A stretch of 13,821 bases of DNA from Caldifarciminota bacterium (lineage in GTDB: Bacteria; Hydrothermota; Tepidihabitantia; B3-TA06; JALVRC01), in contig JALVRC010000106.1 of assembly GCA_027025255.1 (NCBI GenBank), positions 1 through 13,821 of the forward strand, given 5' to 3'. Below the pieces are notes generated by a model that had not been told where the DNA came from, made no database searches, and worked only from the letters and a program-made list of their open reading frames with translations. The translations under genes and the position numbers were made by a program. Positions 13,567-13,821 of this stretch are shown here, piece by piece (positions within the stretch are counted from its first letter, which is position 1; each line of letters opens with the position of its first letter).

Positions 13567-13821
13567 TTTTATCCGTTTTTATCTTCTTTTTTCTATATAT
13601 ACTGTTTGCTGATATATTCTTCTATTTAAGACTCTCCTTAAAAGAAAACTATTTTGTCCATTTTATACCTATAGTAAGCAGCTTAAAAATTCTTTTTATA
13701 AAAGAAGATTTCATACCTCCTCACAATGAAAACAGAAAAATATATATTGCTATACCAATTGTTTTTTTCCTGCTTTCTTTATTAATCAGCTGGTATATAC
13801 TTTTTTTCAGTAATAGAATAA
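13563..13821 (+). CDS. NuoH/HycD-like membrane subunit, 3' end missing
   Basis: The frame opens in an ATGA overlap and stays open to the right edge (86 codons seen). The first about 18 residues are a hydrophobic helix. A loop then carries PIVSSLKILFIKEDFIPP, close to the Q-site loop consensus of complex I NuoH and hydrogenase HycD/HyfC subunits (ADGLKLLxKEDIxP), followed by ENRKIYIAIP and a second membrane helix. The Arg/Gly/Pro-rich R-GP part that normally precedes this loop is not seen, so it is a divergent member. If right, the complex is membrane-anchored and probably continues with NuoL-like and NuoCD-like genes. Confidence 0.6.
   Translation, partial: MILSVFIFFFLYILFADIFFYLRLSLKENYFVHFIPIVSSLKILFIKEDFIPPHNENRKIYIAIPIVFFLLSLLISWYILFFSNRI

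Overview
The window is AT-rich, tightly packed bacterial chromosome. Bacterial rather than archaeal identity is supported by a bacterial-type AsnRS, a PyrR-PyrB-PyrC gene order, two lipoprotein signal peptides with a Cys at residue 16, clear Shine-Dalgarno (SD) sequences inside operons, and sigma70-like promoters. The lipoproteins (a TolB-like propeller and a TPR plus periplasmic-binding-fold protein) suggest a two-membrane cell. I cannot name the phylum. The small DUF3098-like membrane protein and the general divergence of the proteins would fit an FCB-like or uncultivated candidate phylum, but that is inference.

Layout. (1) 1-615, plus strand: the 3' end of a sugar-transfer-associated ATP-grasp gene. 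It runs tail to tail, with a 12-base overlap, into a minus-strand block. (2) 604-5219, minus strand, read from right to left: a 70-aa unknown protein, a TolB-like lipoprotein, an HD-domain hydrolase, then (from its own promoter) asnS, a YhcC-family radical SAM gene that appears to start at CTG, and an orphan roadblock/LC7 protein. (3) 5220-5298: a divergent promoter region. (4) 5299 to the right edge, plus strand: one unbroken chain of overlapping or abutting genes, namely gamma-carbonic-anhydrase-like, TPR/periplasmic-binding lipoprotein, DUF3098-like, pyrR, pyrB, pyrC, and then a redox cluster. No stretch over 100 bases lacks a gene once the radical SAM gene is extended to its likely true start.

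The redox cluster (10395 to the edge) is the most unusual part. In order it encodes a hydrogenase-beta/AsrA-like dicluster protein, a shortened FNR/PyrK-like protein that keeps only its [2Fe-2S] motif, a molybdopterin-oxidoreductase-like protein that keeps only its N-terminal [4Fe-4S] motif, a compact 16-Cys HycB-like ferredoxin, and the start of a divergent NuoH/HycD-like membrane subunit. The order resembles a formate-hydrogenlyase or complex-I-related energy-converting complex. However, the visible subunits keep their iron-sulfur ligands and seem to have lost their flavin, NAD(P)H and molybdenum sites. This could be an undescribed iron-sulfur-only membrane oxidoreductase. It sits 2 bases after pyrC.

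Three other signals deserve attention. All three recognisable promoters place the -10 box 5-6 bases before the start codon, so the first genes of operons look leaderless. A terminator-shaped GC-rich hairpin lies inside the start of the HD-domain gene. The radical SAM gene uses a CTGA stop/start overlap with asnS.
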